Numbered from the stretch's first letter, positions 32,419 through 43,385 are shown. The stretch is 64,000 bases of DNA from Ypsolopha sequella (GCA_934047225.1 OW203984.1:7387201-7451200), one strand, 5' to 3'. A program made the numbers and translations. The notes: generated from the letters alone by a model not told the origin.

Positions 32419-32880
32419 TTAAACCTTTCCGGACCAGAAAGAGGCCACTTTTATGGCTCTGTCGTTGGCCTCAAAAAGATCGGTCATCGTGCAGGTGGTC
32501 GGGCACGATGGACATGACATGACGTGAGCCATGGTTTGCTGGGTGGCTCCGCAATCGCAGCTCCCATTATTTGAGAAGCCCCATTTGAGAAGGTTGTGTC
32601 TGCAGCGGCCAACCTGGGTGCGCAGGCGGTTAAGCGTTTTCCAAATAGGCCACGGGTATTTGTTCCCAGGTGCCAGCTGCTCCTGTGCTGGGGCAAATGT
32701 GGTAGGAGGAGGGAGTGTTTCTCTCCACCGATAACATCTCGCATTTGCTGGACCGTCAGTGAGAGCCTTGGTGCCCTTCAAGAAGCTGTTGCGACTTTTG
32801 AGTCGAGGTTGCTCTTGTTGGTACTTGTAGACCGGGTGCTGCGAGTCAGTTTCTTGCTTCAGCTTCTCCACTGCGCTCGT
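32419..32880 (-). pseudogene. LINE C-terminus with CDCG...H...CPSCP motif
   Basis: A 150-codon minus-strand frame ends PWPIWKTLNRLRTQVGRCRH, then NNGSCDCGATQQTMAHVMSC and PSCP. The RLRT-VGRC and Cys/His pattern is the usual C-terminal tail of a class of LINE proteins. No reverse transcriptase core is attached. The frame is intact, but its start is arbitrary. Confidence 0.65.
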
Positions 32881-32928
32881 GATCTCGCCTTAAAATCTAC
32901 GGATTTCGGTATCAGATCAATGACTGAG

Positions 32929-33852
32929 ATACTACGCCATTGGCTGTAACTATACTACGCCACTGGCTGTAACTATACTACACCACTGGCTTTAACTATA
33001 CTACCCCACTGGTTGTTAATATAGTACGTCATTGGCTGTAACTATACTACACCACTGGCTTAAAGTATACCACCCCACTGGTTGTTAATATACTACGTCA
33101 TTGGCTTTAACTATACTACGCCACTGGCTGTAACTATACTACCCCACTGGCTTTAACTATACTACCCCACTGGTTGTTAATATACTACGTCATTGGCTGT
33201 AACTATACTACGCCACTGGCTGTAACTATACTACACCACTGGCGTAAACTATACTACCCCACTGGTTGTTAATATACTACGTCATTGGCTGTAACTATAC
33301 TACGCCACTGGCTGTAACTATACTACCCCACTGGCTTTAACTATACTACCCCACTGGTTGTTAATATACTACGTCATTGGCTGTAACTATACTACGCCAC
33401 TGGCTGTAACTATACTACCCCACTGGCTTTAACTATACTACCCCACTGGTTGTTAATATACTACGTCATTGGCTGTAACTATACTACGCCACTGGCTGTA
33501 ACTATACTACGCCACTGGCTGTAACTATACTACGCGACTGACTGTAACTATACTACGCGACTGACTGTAACTATACTACGCTACTGGCTGTAACTATACT
33601 ACGCCACTGGCTGTAACTATACTACGCCACTGGCTGTAACTATACTACGCCACTGGCTGTAACTATACTACGCCACTGGCTGTAACTATACTACGCCACT
33701 GGTTGTAACTATACTACGCCACTGGCTGTAACTATACTACGCCACTGGCTGTAACTATACTACGCGACTGACTGTAACTATACTACGCTACTGGCTGTAA
33801 CTATACTACGCCGCTTGCTGTAACTATACTACGCCACTGGTTGTAACTATAC
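32929..33852 (+). repeat. 23-bp minisatellite, about 40 units
   Basis: The unit is close to CTATACTACGCCACTGGCTG followed by TAA. In the first two thirds, four variant units repeat as a set of about 92 bp (CGTCATTGG, CGCCACTGG, CCCCACTGG with CTTTAAC, CCCCACTGG with TTGTTAATA). From about 33500 the array becomes mostly CGCCACTGG units with a few CGCGACTGA and CGCTACTGG variants. Confidence 0.95.
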
Positions 33853-33938
33853 TTTATACCGACGAGCCGCTTATTGGCATGGTATTATCATGAGGGTGGT
33901 AACAAGCCACGGGCGGACTAGGTAGTCTGGCCTGGTGG

Positions 33939-34021
33939 TATAGTCCAGGAAATATAATTTGACCCGATTCACCTTATAAGTTATAAGGCGAATTGGGTCA
34001 AATTATATTTCCTGAACTATA
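33939..34021. repeat. Strong hairpin (about 41-bp arms)
   Basis: CAGGAAATATAATTTGACCC and GATTCACCTTATAA are mirrored by TTATAAGGCGAATTGGGTCA and AATTATATTTCCTG. Only a few differences occur across the arms, with almost no loop. Confidence 0.75.
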
Positions 34022-34090
34022 GTTCTGCCACCAATTTAAGTGAAAGCGTTTATTAGTTTAAGTAATTTAATTAATGCTGTAAAGTCCGTC

Positions 34091-34352
34091 CGTTGAACCT
34101 TGTTCCCTGGTCCCTGGCCGTGTCTCCGGTATGGGTTCGGGCGATTGATTGGATTTTACCTTGTATGATTATAGATTTTACCCATCATTTTAATCGTATA
34201 TATGTTGCTACGTGAATTTAATAAACCTTTAATTTAGTTCATGTAGGTACATTTATTATTTTATTACATATATTTTTATAAGATTAAATTTGACTTGTAA
34301 AAGTGTATTATGTATACCTACTTTACAAAATAAACAATTTGAATTTGAAGTG
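34091..34352 (+). mobile_element. LINE/SINE 3' unit with TTGAATTT tail
   Basis: GAACCTTGTTCCCTGGTCCC to ATAAACAATTTGAATTTGAA. It is the uninterrupted relative of 12305-12668, and it proves that the CCTGG there was duplicated. Confidence 0.75.
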
Positions 34353-34516
34353 TGAGTCCTTGATGAAACTTTATTCTAATATTTAATTGTCAGACCTAGT
34401 TTGCTTCTTCCAACTAGCCCAACGATGTCAAATAACTAGACGAAACTAGTCGCAGTAATAAAAAAATAAAATAATGGAACTCGTACAAGAAGACTTTTAC
34501 TAATGTTTATTAGTTT
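34353..34516. mobile_element. Half copy of the GACGATGTCAAAT foldback
   Basis: Contains CCCAACGATGTCAAATAACT, ACGAAACTAGTCGCAGTAAT and ACTCGTACAAGAAGACTTTT, all present in the complete element at 35971-36204. Confidence 0.55.
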
Positions 34517-35071
34517 GTTGGGACTTGGTCTATCTCAATTTATACTGAGAGATCAAGTAATCATCGGTTGTACCTCAGTTTATAGTGAGAAATCAATTAC
34601 CAACTTAATAAATTAGAATAGTAATAATTTTGTTACAATTTACCAGTCAAATTTTGTATAAACATGCGAGTGAAGCCACATGCACAGTTATTAATATTTG
34701 ACTAAACAAAATACTTGGCGTTGAATCAAACAAAAATATGGTATAGGTTTAACCTAAACAATATTTCTATTACATTGAAATTTATTTGCGGAAATGTTGA
34801 TCAAATAAATATACTGGGGCCAAACTTGTCGTAATATTTACTTTCAAATAAAACGAAATGTTTGTAAACTTTCTATCAACAAAAAAACATGAAAACCAGC
34901 TATATCAACAGCTTCAAGAACAAAACAACAACAAAGTTATTGTATAACCTGACAACAAAGATTTAATCTAAGTTTTTTTTTTCGTGATTAGCCTTAGAAG
35001 TACTACACGGTCACACAACTCGACGCTGAAATGTAAATATTTAAGGAAAGTATTAATAAAAATATAATAAA

Positions 35072-35322
35072 AAGTATTTAAATGGAAAGTATTTTAGGAG
35101 GTGATTCAGTATCGTTAATACATCACATTCCACTGCAAAGTACTTTTTTTTGCGCGAACTTTTTCTTCACTTGTCCATACAAACTGAGTCAGCTGATCGA
35201 ACCACTTTGTACTGAGAAGTGAACAAAAAGTTCGCACAAAAAAAATGCTTTGCAGTGGAATGTGATGTATTAACGATACTGAATCACCTCCTCAATTACT
35301 TTCAATTTCAATTGAAAGACCT
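35072..35322. mobile_element. GGAGGTGATTCAGTATCG foldback MITE, copy 1
   Basis: Left AGGAGGTGATTCAGTATCGT and right ACGATACTGAATCACCTCCT are perfect inverted repeats. The pairing continues through ACATCACATTCCACTGCAAA and its complement. Copy 2 is at 50831-51090 and a diverged relative at 45247-45484. Confidence 0.8.
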
Positions 35323-35504
35323 TATTATATGTATATGAACGCTCCGCAATGGAGTCATCATCGCGCGAGGTGCAGAATCTTATGAAATCTTTGTCTCAGG
35401 CCGGCCGCCTTTCTCCAACTTGTTTCACTAAAATGGCTCACTGACAATAGGTACTCAACTTTGTTACAAAGTTTTATTTGAATCAATATTGTTTCTATAC
35501 AAAT

Positions 35505-35868
35505 AAAAAGCGGCGGTAGCTCAAGGCAAGGTAGCCAGCGTTCTAGGCCTCTCAATCTTAAGATCCAGGTTCGATCCACGGTCGGGCATGCACCAATGAG
35601 TTTTTCGGAATTTATGTGCATGTATAGGTAGTATTTGTTCTTACTTACAACTTGCTGAACGGTGAAGGAAAATATCGTAAGGAAACCTGCATGCCCTAAA
35701 AAGCGTGTATTTGTGTCCGAAGTATAGCGATAAAGCTCACCACTCATCACGTTGGGACTTAAAAATCACGAGTGTACCGAGTATGGACTGTGAATTGTAT
35801 TTCACAGTTCACACTCGGAACACTTTCGATACCCCCTTGGGGATTCATGTCGTGACGATAAATACTGG
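35505..35868 (+). mobile_element. tRNA-derived SINE
   Basis: The head GCGGCGGTAGCTCAAGGCAA has an A-box-like TAGCTCAAGGCAAGG, and 50 bases on GGTTCGATCC is a B box. The body reads GCATGCCCTAAAAAGCGTGT, ACCACTCATCACGTTGGGAC and TTCGATACCCCCTTGGGG. Other copies are at 45640-46078 (+, lacking the head) and 57445-57720 (-). RNA polymerase III promoter boxes point to a tRNA origin. Confidence 0.7.
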
Positions 35869-36345
35869 GTGTTTAGATAAAGTTGCAGATGCCGGAAATT
35901 GCCGATTGTACTCGTCCATGCGTACAGCATTTACTATGCAGCCAACCCTGGAATCGCGAAAAAAGAATCAAACACTAATAAAAGTCTTCTTGTACGAATT
36001 CCACTATTTTGTTTACTTAATTATTGCGACTAGTTTCGTCTTTTTGACATCGTCGGGTTAATTCTTGAATTAAACAATTCTGTAATTAAACAATTCAAAT
36101 GGTAATTTCTGAATAAGCCCGACGATGTCAAATAGACGAAACAAGTCGTAATAATTAAGTAAATAAAATAGTGGAACTCGTACAAGAAGATTTTTATTAG
36201 TGTTAGAATGAAGTTTCATTAAGGAGTCACATCCCACAGTATAAATTATATAAAAAAGAATCAGCTATTCCATAGAAAAGTTACATAGCTACCCGACCAG
36301 AATGTATGAAACAACAGATTTTATTTAAATATACGTACATATGTA
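35869..36345. mobile_element. GTTGCGGAAGCC MITE split by a second MITE
   Basis: The left part ACTGGGTGTTTAGATAAAGT and the right part CATAGAAAAGTTACATAGCT, then ACCCGACCAGAATGTATGAA, correspond to continuous sequence in the copies at 40289-40549 and 51091-51366. The element at 35971-36204 lies between them. Confidence 0.65.
35971..36204. mobile_element. GACGATGTCAAAT foldback MITE, full copy
   Basis: AACACTAATAAAAGTCTTCT and TGTACGAATTCCACTATTTT pair with the complementary right arm ending AGATTTTTATTAGTGTT. Arms are about 90 bp. It is nested in another MITE. Confidence 0.8.
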
Positions 36346-36446
36346 TATACAATACATATAAAGAATAGCCTGACTTATTGACCGATCTATCAACGCCTAG
36401 ACCAAACTAGGAACATGAAACTTGGACTTTGTGTTATAGACATCCA

Positions 36447-36686
36447 GCGGGCCTATTATGTATCTCTAGTTGCCTTCTGTACGGGGTGCCTACTCGTATC
36501 ATCAAAAACATAGATATACCATCGAATTCCGATTTCCCAAGGATATGTTCGCACTTGAAGTGACGACACAGTTCGTTAATAGTTCAATACCCACTAAAGG
36601 CAATTTTGAAATTTCAGTTTTTATCTATGTTTTTGATGATAGGCACCTAGTACAGTTGGCAACTAAAGATACAGAATAGGGGGGCG
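36447..36686. mobile_element. ATGTATCTCTAGTTGCC MITE, third copy
   Basis: Same inverted ends as 13839-14308. It begins GGGCCTATTATGTATCTCTA and ends ACAGAATAGGGGGGC. Confidence 0.75.
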
Positions 36687-36905
36687 GGAAGGGAATTAAG
36701 GCAATGCCTATGGAATCGAGAGAAACGGGATCTACGCGAGCAACGCTGCGGGGCGTCCGCTGGTAATTAAAATGAGTAATAAAAAAAAAACAGTTATGGA
36801 ATTTGAAAATGGCACTCTCTCGGAACATGTTACTTTTTAATTTGCGAGACTGACATTTGTTTTTTCATTGCGGCGTCCTTTAGAAAATTGTGAGACGCTA
36901 ACACA

Positions 36906-37391
36906 ATGAATTTCACTCGTGAAAATTGTCCCATAATGATTTTTTACGATTTTCGACGTGGCTTGAGTCAACAAGAGTGTTGCTAGAGACTTCATTTGGT
37001 GATGTAGTCCCATGTCGCAGCTCATTGTATTCTCATCTCTATGACGATGAACGTGAAGGTCGGTCGGCGACTGCGGTTACGGAATACAATATTGATACCA
37101 TACAACAACTGATTGAAACTGACAAAAATCTACTTGTCACCAAAATAGTACTGGTTCCACGTGACATGATTGGTTAACTATAATATCATGACAGGTGACA
37201 GTAAAAGAAAAAGCCAGTCGGCAGAACGGGTCTTTCCTTTTGAAGACTTGCCGACGAAAGTTAAGAAAAGTCGAAGCATTGGTATGAAAATGGTTGCTTC
37301 TTTTTTCGATAAATCAGGAAATTACACAACAGTGTCTCTTGGAGACCAAAGGGCATTGATTGAAAAAAGAGAGAAATACAGACGTCAGTAA
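36906..37391 (+). pseudogene. Mariner transposase relic
   Basis: From 36906 the frame reads MNFTRENCPIMIFYDFRRGL and SQQECC, then meets a stop. A shift gives FGDVVPCRSSLYSHLYDDER and EGRSATAVTEYNIDTIQQLI, the helix-turn-helix region of a mariner transposase. It then gives YNIMTGDSKRK (the TGDE block, with S for E), LPTKVKKSRSIGMKMVASFF and DKSGNYTTVSLGDQRA to 37391. About half of the catalytic domain is missing and the terminal repeats are not evident. It cannot transpose. Confidence 0.85.
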
Positions 37392-37471
37392 TAAAAAGAA
37401 GACTAAGTTTATACATATACACTATTCTAATAATAAACAGTTACCTTTTCCTCGAAAACAGTTTTTACCAC

Positions 37472-37522
37472 AAATTTGGCGCTTTTTTAATTTGGCGCTT
37501 TTTTAATTTGGCGCTTTTTTAA
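37472..37522 (+). repeat. 17-bp tandem repeat, 3 copies
   Basis: TTTGGCGCTTTTTTAAT is repeated three times immediately 3' of the mariner relic. Confidence 0.9.
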
Positions 37523-37774
37523 TATCTCGCCATCTTGCACCTATTGATGAGAGATGGGTTGGAGTGCGAGGTGGTGGGGAAGGAAAACATATGTATATAA
37601 AAATGTGTGCAAAGTTTCATTGAGATCAAAGCCATCAAGACGCCACAAACACCTAAAGCATCTGCCGGATAGCCCCCCACATTCAGTTTTTACCTTTTTT
37701 ATGAATTTTACGAAAATTCCAGGAGAAAAGTTTAAACGTTTTATTCAAAACCAATTAAATTCCAAGATTCTGGT

Positions 37775-38188
37775 ATAGAAACTATGCGAATTTTATTTTT
37801 GTCACAGTCACTCCAAGCGAAAAATCGCGCAGTGCGAGAGGGGTGGATTCAGGGCAAAAGGGAAAAAACTTGGTTTTATATTTTTATTAAAAAAACTAAA
37901 CTAGCTAGCAAAGTTTCCAATATCAAAAATCTGGATATTGTTGAAACCCATCTAATAAAATATGTTTGAGTTCTGAACATGGCTGCTATTCGTTAAACGA
38001 GGAGAAAAAGTGTGTTAGAAGACCTTATTTCAACAGTTATTTCTATCGAGGAAAGTTTATCCAAACATGTTTTCCAAAATCAAATCCCTAGTCAAAATGC
38101 ATATACCAGAAACTGATTATAATGTTTCGTGTATTTCATTAAATACACAGAAAAGAAACACCCGTATGTTTTTAACATATCGCCTTAA
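37775..38188 (+). mobile_element. TTAA MITE family A, copy with decayed left end
   Basis: CTATGCGAATTTTATTTTTG to ACATATCGCCTTAA. The left TTAAGAGG has decayed to TAGAAA; the right end is intact. The interior closely matches the copies at 53.5 and 55.5 kb. Confidence 0.75.
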
Positions 38189-38222
38189 TAATTAATTAAA
38201 CGTGACAATCCAATTTATAAGT

Positions 38223-38250
38223 AAAGCCTTATAATTTATTATAAGGCTTT
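38223..38250. repeat. Small perfect hairpin
   Basis: AAAGCCTTATAA, loop TTTA, TTATAAGGCTTT. Confidence 0.8.
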
Positions 38251-39557
38251 ATTTCTTGTTAACATTAAGTGCTTAAAAGTTACTATAATAACGTTAATAA
38301 TTTTTTTTTTGGATATAATTATGAAATATGTAACGTATTAATATAAATATTTTTTAAATTAAATGTAATATATTATATGATAATTTAATTAATTTTGTTT
38401 TCAGCGGAGAGTTCTTTTTTTTGTGCACCAAAATCATTTTCTTATTATTTCGTTACGAAACTTATCTAACCTTAAAATGTATTCGAGCCATAATCTTGCC
38501 TGCTATCCGTTGTAAACTATTGTTTTACCGATAGTGACAACACGACAGATTAGGGTTACAAATGACATTGTTACATTAGTGATTAAACTGCTCACTGACC
38601 AAAATTATGAATATTCATAGAAATTCGTGTCCAACCCCTTGTGTACAATAAGATCACTATGTAGATTGCTATGCATATCTCAGCATAATGCTAGTACATA
38701 ATTTAAATTTGCTGTGAGTAACTTTACTTGCAAGAGGAGTCGCTGGCTCCTCAAACGGCGGAAGAATGCTGTTCAATTACCTATTTGCATATTTTCGGTT
38801 GAAACGGAGCTCATGGGGTCGGGAAGTTTCTTTAAAGAAATTTCAAATGCCTGGAGCTAAGTACGAGTTGCCTTTCGGTTCTCCCAATTTTGTCTCTTTT
38901 CAAATTCATTTTAAACCTTAAAACAGTGACAATAATATTTTTAGTTTATATTACATATTTATATAATAGTAGTTTATGCTACAATGGCGCAAAGGAATAA
39001 ATTACGAGGACGATATAAAACACGAGCGTAGCGAGTGTTTTAAACGTAACCGAGTAATTTATTGCTCTTACGCCCGTGTATCATACTACGTTTTTCAATG
39101 CATAGTGTGAGGAAATAAAACAAATATAATTTTGTGAACTTTAAATTATAATTGGCTCAAAAGGACTGTATCCAGAGCCGTTAAACAGTGGAAAAAAAAG
39201 TATGACATTTATGGTACACAAGAAAGGCTGCAGGTTAGCCAACAATTGAAAAAAAAAAAATTAAGCCCTAGGGCAAAATAATCGACTTTCTGTTCGGTTT
39301 TGATGGATAAAAAGTGGGCTTTTACGAGCACATGCATTGAAAAAACACTTATGAAGATAAAAATTTCCATATATTTCGACATATGGTCGGCTTCAGTGGA
39401 ATTTGATACAATATATATATAATTTTAAAATGTCATAAAATGAAGTGGATGATTGACAGACAAATGAGAGACAAAAGAAAAAATATATATAATTATGAAA
39501 AATAAAAAAGTATATATATATAAATAAATAAATATAAAAATGAATAATCAATCAATA
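38251..39557. other. No recognisable feature
   Basis: AT-rich. Near 38990-39060 the words AATAAATTACGAGGACG and CGAGTAATTTATTGCTC are partly inverted, but I could not delimit an element. Homopolymer and TATATA runs occur near 39240-39510. Confidence 0.4.
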
Positions 39558-39720
39558 ACAAAGATGAATAATCATCCACCCATCTCCACACTCCAATTCA
39601 AAAACCTACCCACACATCATAATATACATTATATATATATATATATATACATTATAATGTGCTAAGTAGGCAGGTCTCTAGATTGAAGTGTGGAAACGGG
39701 TAGATGATCACTTATCTTTG
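39558..39720. mobile_element. Foldback element with TATATA loop
   Basis: TCATCCACCCATCTCCACAC on the left pairs with GTGTGGAAACGGGTAGATGA on the right. ACCTACCCACA / TGCTAAGTAGG-like words and ATAATATACATTATAT lie inside. The loop is a TA microsatellite. Confidence 0.65.
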
Positions 39721-40091
39721 TCTGTTAAGACCCGGACCGTAATGGGCACCAAGCGACCAAATATAGGACTCCTCCCATGTCCTTAGTTGGATGTCTGTGA
39801 GTGTTTATAATATTTTTAATATTTTGAAAAAATATACGTCATATTTCATTTTTTGATCTTAACATTCGATACACGATTCCTTGCATTTTCCGGCATCCAA
39901 TAAAAATGCAAAGATAGGCCTAAACTATGATCTAAATATATATTTATTTCAGTTATATTGTTAAAGGTACACAATAATTCATAAAAATTATAAAGTTTGG
40001 AGTAACATTGATCAGACGACATTTTCCGTAAATAATAATTAAAAACACTTTAAAATCACGAGATATCTGAGCCGCCCTGATCATACTCGTC

Positions 40092-40243
40092 CATACGAAT
40101 AACTTTTACTATGGAACCAACAATAACGAAAAAAAAAACACCTGTTTCATAGAAAAGTTAAATACCAGAATGTAGGTATTAAATAGATTCTGTTTTTTTT
40201 CACGATTTCAGGGTTGGCTCAATAGTAAAAGTTGTTCGTATGG
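40092..40243. mobile_element. AGTAAAAGTTGTTC-related MITE
   Basis: CGTCCATACGAATAACTTTT and AAAAGTTGTTCGTATGGAC are inverted around a core with GTTTCATAGAAAAGTTA. Confidence 0.6.
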
Positions 40244-40288
40244 ACAAGTACTATAGTAACTGGTTTCCATTTCCAATAATTATTATGT

Positions 40289-40549
40289 TATATATACTGG
40301 GTGTTAATACTAAGTTGCGGAAGCCGAAAACTGGAGATAGTACTCGACCATACGAACAACTATGGTGCCAACCTTCGAATCTCCTTCCATCTTCTATAGG
40401 AAAGTTACATTACTACCCGACCAAAATGTATGAAACAACAGATATATTTTTTCTTGATTTCTCATTTGTTTTCACGTAACGCTGTTCGTATAGACTAGTA
40501 CTTTGCCACTTTTTGGCTTCCGCTACTTCGTCTTAACATACTGTATATA
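40289..40549. mobile_element. GTTGCGGAAGCC MITE, copy
   Basis: TATATACTGGGTGTTAATAC and GTTGCGGAAGCCGAAAACT pair with TTTTTGGCTTCCGCTACTTC and GTCTTAACATACTGTATATA. A TA target is likely. Confidence 0.7.
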
Positions 40550-41305
40550 GTACATAGTATATACTATATACTTTATAGATGGATTTCTGCAAAACCGAAA
40601 TCTACAATTTAACAGTATTAGTAGAGTATGTAATGGAGTGGAAGCAGCGAATGAGGATCCATAGGCAAAGCTAATTACAGATGGTACTAGCATAGGTGTG
40701 GCCTATAAATACTACGGTCCGGCTATGTCAAACTTTATTGTCGTGTGTGTTCCGGTTTTTCTACTGTTTTTCTCCAACATCTCGCATATTTTTACTTCCT
40801 TTTACCATCTGTATTCCAATATGCTATATATTTGTTATTGTTATTATTTTGTTCATTTTTAATACGTGGCTTTTCGGGAATAAATGAGCACCATTATTAA
40901 AGCAACCTGGTACGGCACACAAAGGCATAACTCCAAGAAATTAATCGAAACTCACAAAAAGCTACGCAAAAACCTTAACTATTGAAATGACAGATTTTCA
41001 TGACCGGACCGACGATGCGCCATCTACAGGGATAATTTGGCAGTGTGGATCCCAATGAGCGGTTTTCCAGACTGACCTTGATCAAGCTTTCAGAGGTAAA
41101 CACAGATGGCGTTACCCTGCTTTCAAGTGTCAAAAAGCAAACATTATTTTTTAATCTGTGGGCAGCAAGATAAAAATCGTCAATTCAATTGTTACATCCA
41201 ACAACACCCTTCACAAAGACATTCCTATTTTGCTGTGTTTATATTGTGTTGTTTTCTATCTGTATTACTTAAGTTAATAGCTTGGTATTAAATTCAACTT
41301 TCAAC

Positions 41306-41453
41306 ATGGTCAGCCCATGCGTTGTAGCTAATTGTAAAAATATAGGAACACTCAGTTTAACTAATTACGGAAAGAACAATCTTAGCAATAATACATTTGA
41401 GGCATGGATTGACCATAAAAAACAAAGAAACAAAGAAGAAGTGTCAAAGTCAT
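41306..41453 (+). pseudogene. Possible THAP-like zinc finger start
   Basis: From 41306 the frame reads MVSPCVVANCKN, the C-x(2-4)-C opening of THAP domains, which also begin P-element-type transposases. It continues NYGKNNLSNNTFEAWIDHKK, with little further THAP similarity, and stops at 41453. GCGCCATCTA words at 41019 and 41506 flank the region and might be remnants of element ends. This is weak. Confidence 0.25.
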
Positions 41454-41580
41454 AAGAATCCAGTGTTGCCAGAAAGACATTTTTTGACACTTTTAGTACA
41501 GGCTGCGCCATCTATTGAGTCGTTCGGTACTACTTTTTCTTTTTTAATTTGACTTTGAAAACCCCTCATTGGAGGCCTAC

Positions 41581-42232
41581 TTAAGGGCTAGGTAGTAGCC
41601 AACGACCTTGAGTCGACCTGTGTTGGTATAAATATCGACAGAAACTAAACGTTTATAAATATATTCTATTTAACTTTTACTAGCTTTTCATTAGTAGTGT
41701 TATTAAAACAATTTAAAAAAAATTTTTAACTCGATATATTTCGGCCCTCGGTATGGGGCCGTCATCAGTCGAATCAATCAATCAATCATCGAAATCAAAC
41801 TGATGACGGCCCCATACCGAGGGCCGAAATATATCGAGTTAAAATTTTTTTAAATTGTTTTAATAACACGACAGAAACTAAAGGTATATTGAAACAACGT
41901 TCATATCAGCGCGCACTGCATTACGACGTCGCTGGGTCTCCGGATAGCGCAAAATATGAAAAAATAATACTTTTTAAATGGACGCGATAGACAGAAATAA
42001 ATTTCCAGAGATAATTTTTCTGAGCAATATTTTTCTTGTATTTAAGTGCAAGAACGATACAAATCCCATTAGTGGTTTCAAAGAAATAAACAATTTTACT
42101 TAATTTTAGTCTAAAAACAGCTTGATTTCGAACAATATTTACATGCTATATTTACATGAAGTTGTTTTTTATAGTTTAACTAACTGAATATGTATATATT
42201 TTACCGTTTAAGAGAAATTACTTTATCAATAG
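41581..42232 (+). mobile_element. TTAA MITE family B, interrupted copy
   Basis: TTAAGGGCTAGGTAGTAGCC to TTACCGTTTAAGAGAAATTA. It follows the 15233-15743 copy closely except for a 219-bp hairpin insertion. The right TTAA end is missing. Confidence 0.75.
41650..41868. mobile_element. Hairpin insertion with 14-bp target duplication
   Basis: CGACAGAAACTAAA occurs at 41636-41649 and again at 41869-41882, while the host MITE elsewhere has a single CGACAGAAACTA. The insert contains two near-perfect inverted arms of about 70 bp, including CTCGATATATTTCGGCCCTC and GGTATGGGGCCGTCATCAGT, separated by ATCAATCAATCAATCATC. Confidence 0.85.
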
Positions 42233-42251
42233 AGTGATTTTCTACTACGGG

Positions 42252-42470
42252 GCTTGCATTATCTAGACTGTCACCTAACAGCGATAGACACGCAGAACTC
42301 ACGGTATCTACGTCACTCTGTATACTCTGTGCGTGATTAGTTACTATTTGAAGCTTCCACATCGAGGGCAGAGCGCACACAGATCACGCACAGAATATAT
42401 TGAATGTGACGTAGATACCATGAGTTCTGCGTGTCTATCGTTGTTCGGTGACAGTTCAGATAACGCAAGC
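42252..42470. mobile_element. Foldback MITE with GCTTGC ends
   Basis: GCTTGCATTATCTAGACTGT and GATAGACACGCAGAACTCAC pair with GTGACAGTTCAGATAACGCA and ATGAGTTCTGCGTGTCTATC. Arms are about 80 bp with mismatches. Confidence 0.75.
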
Positions 42471-42484
42471 TCGTTAGTAATAAT

Positions 42485-42658
42485 TTGTACGGATGCCCAA
42501 CCTGTCTGACCAACCACGCCAACTGGACCGATGACGTCCCGCGCAGCGCGAGCGTTATCCCGCACTGCGAGGCGCAACGTCGTCTTCACTCGGCCAGAAG
42601 AAGGCAGTCTGAATCTGCTGAAACTGGTCGACTATTCCGATCAAAAATAGTTATTGAG
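42485..42658 (+). CDS. Possible host exon ending at a consensus donor
   Basis: An open plus-strand frame of 58 codons, GC- and CpG-rich against AT-rich flanks, includes YGCPTCLTNHANWTDDVPRS and ASVIPHCEAQRRLHSARRRQ. It ends IVIE|GTGAGC, a near-ideal splice donor in phase 0. No clear acceptor is seen because a foldback element ends at 42470. I do not recognise the protein. It could be an internal exon whose 5' intron edge was altered by the MITE, or a CpG-rich element fragment. Confidence 0.35.
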
Positions 42659-43084
42659 GTGAGCCGTTTTGCAATGATCATGTTTTATCCTCAAGTTTAA
42701 TTCAATTTAATAACCTCTGACTGATAGTATGTAATTTCTCCGAGTCGTGACGATATATTTGTTATTTATCCTCTAGTAGGGACTTGGTATCAAAGAGGCT
42801 TTACTCGTAATTCCGAGCTTATAATGAAGCGTAAACTAGATATGACGTCACAGGCTGTTATGCTGAATAATTAAGAGAACGGCTCCAAGATAAGGACACT
42901 CGTTCTAAAACAATGCAATATGGAACAAAGCGACTAGAATATGCGAACAACAGAAAATGATGGGTGCGATCTAATTTGCATAACTGGGTTTGTTGTTCAA
43001 TAGAAATGTGTTTTTTTTTTATTAAAAATGATTTTGCTTTAGATAAAAACAATACGGTCAACGCCACGTACTGTATTATAGATA

Positions 43085-43140
43085 TTATGGGCCAAACCCG
43101 ATTTAATAATAATTTGGTTTTGCCTAGGCCAAACTGATTG
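43085..43140. repeat. Short CCTAGG-type interspersed repeat
   Basis: GCCAAACCCGATTTAATAAT, then GGTTTTGCCTAGGCCAAACT. Confidence 0.45.
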
Positions 43141-43194
43141 CATCGATTGCCATAAAAAAAAATTACCACGAAAGTTGTGGTTCCAACCAAATCC

Positions 43195-43385
43195 GTATCC
43201 GTACTCCGTACTCCTTTTACTTAATGCGAAAGTGTGTTTGTTTGTTGGCATGTCTTTCTTTTACGTAGCAACGGAGCAACGAAACGACGTGACTTTTTGC
43301 ATAGGGATAATTTATCGGCCGGAGAGTGACATAGGTTACTTTGTATCCCGAAAGAATTCAAACTAAACTAGCGTGGGAGAAGCTT
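43195..43385 (+). repeat. SINE fragment
   Basis: AATGCGAAAGTGTGTTTGTT, TTGCATAGGGATAATTTATC and GGAGAGTGACATAGGTTACT are hallmark words of RTE-related lepidopteran SINEs. Confidence 0.6.

Noticed and set aside
30665..32880. Bacterial or viral insertion, suggested by high GC
   Set aside because: The peptides match retrotransposon-type proteins and carry many frame breaks; nothing points to a bacterial or viral source.
32929..33852. CRISPR-like array
   Set aside because: The 23-bp units are contiguous, with no unique spacers; this is a minisatellite in a eukaryote.
35511..35582. tRNA gene
   Set aside because: A- and B-box-like words are present, but the sequence does not fold into a full cloverleaf by eye and it continues into a SINE body repeated elsewhere.
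35358..36061. Two frames of 118-130 codons near 35.4-36.1 kb
   Set aside because: They run through the SINE and nested MITEs and share no protein signature.
36906..37391. Active mariner element
   Set aside because: An internal stop, a frameshift, a missing catalytic segment and no visible terminal repeats show it is a relic.
42858..43190. 110-codon minus-strand frame
   Set aside because: No recognisable motif; it overlaps short repeats and T-rich DNA.
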